From assembly GCA_964410625.1 (NCBI GenBank), contig CAYPHY010000048.1, forward strand, positions 1 to 38,659: a stretch of 38,659 bases of DNA, read 5' to 3'. A model generated the notes under the pieces. It had not been told where the DNA came from. It did no database searches and saw only the letters and a list, made by a program, of their open reading frames with translations. Positions 38,647 through 38,659 of the stretch are shown piece after piece (position 1 is the stretch's first letter; every line of letters starts with the position of its first letter). The stretch is from CAYPHY01 sp964410625. GTDB taxonomy: Bacteria > Chloroflexota > Anaerolineae > Promineifilales > Promineifilaceae. A program made the translations under genes and the position numbers.

Positions 38647-38659
38647 GTGCTTGCACCCT

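Noticed and set aside
1..38659. Prophage, integrative element or restriction system
   Set aside because: No integrase, terminase, capsid, transposase, methyltransferase or nuclease gene was found apart from the Uma2 fragment.

Overview
The window looks like a chromosomal segment of a Chloroflexota bacterium (Anaerolineae/Ardenticatenia-like). This is an inference, not a database result. The signs are moderately GC-rich DNA saturated with the palindrome CGGCCG, intergenic spacers filled with degenerate 7- and 8-base repeats, several promoters whose -10 box lies right next to the start codon, and a large stock of stand-alone metabolic genes. I see no prophage, transposase, rRNA, tRNA or CRISPR array.

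Layout. 1-6.5 kb: hutI (histidine degradation), a 57-residue membrane peptide overlapping a parvulin-type foldase lipoprotein, an ArsR/DUF2087 regulator with four evenly phased operator boxes, an unrecognised helical protein coupled to an NDP-sugar epimerase, and a PAP2 phosphatase. 6.5-15 kb: a transcription/translation cluster nusA-ylxR-infB-rbfA-nrnA-truB-ribF. It lacks rimP, ylxQ and rpsO, and is led by a consensus promoter, an attenuator-like hairpin and a long structured leader. A broken Uma2 gene sits between truB and ribF. 15-19.6 kb: a BrnT/BrnA toxin-antitoxin pair with a probable frameshift at the toxin start, then an alpha/beta hydrolase with an AIM24 protein, a CGNR zinc-finger regulator, a SnoaL-like protein and an aldo/keto reductase. 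19.6-23.4 kb: two paralogous membrane-anchored beta-lactamase-fold proteins, one of which has lost its nucleophilic serine, and a NUDIX hydrolase. 23.6-27.6 kb: a PspC protein, an APH-type kinase, a PGM1-like ATP-grasp peptide ligase and a PIN/RHH toxin-antitoxin pair. 27.6-33.4 kb: an arsR-arsM arsenic methylation unit with twin operators, ssb, two M20 peptidases, a DtxR/FeoA metal regulator and a structured RNA gene that resembles 6S RNA. 33.4-38.6 kb: a two-gene operon on the minus strand. It encodes a cyclic-nucleotide-domain/histidine-kinase/CoA-binding fusion, followed by a 1104-residue protein joining a nucleotide-transporter-like membrane domain, HEAT repeats and a cyclic-nucleotide domain.

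The most unusual signals are: (i) the last operon, where both proteins carry a cNMP-type sensor domain in architectures I do not know as a described system; (ii) the family of heptamer/octamer repeats with inverted complements, which link the stop codon of one gene to the start of the next and often supply the stop codon; (iii) the serine-less beta-lactamase paralogue next to an intact copy; (iv) the 6S-like RNA; and (v) the phased quadruple operator upstream of the ArsR/DUF2087 gene.
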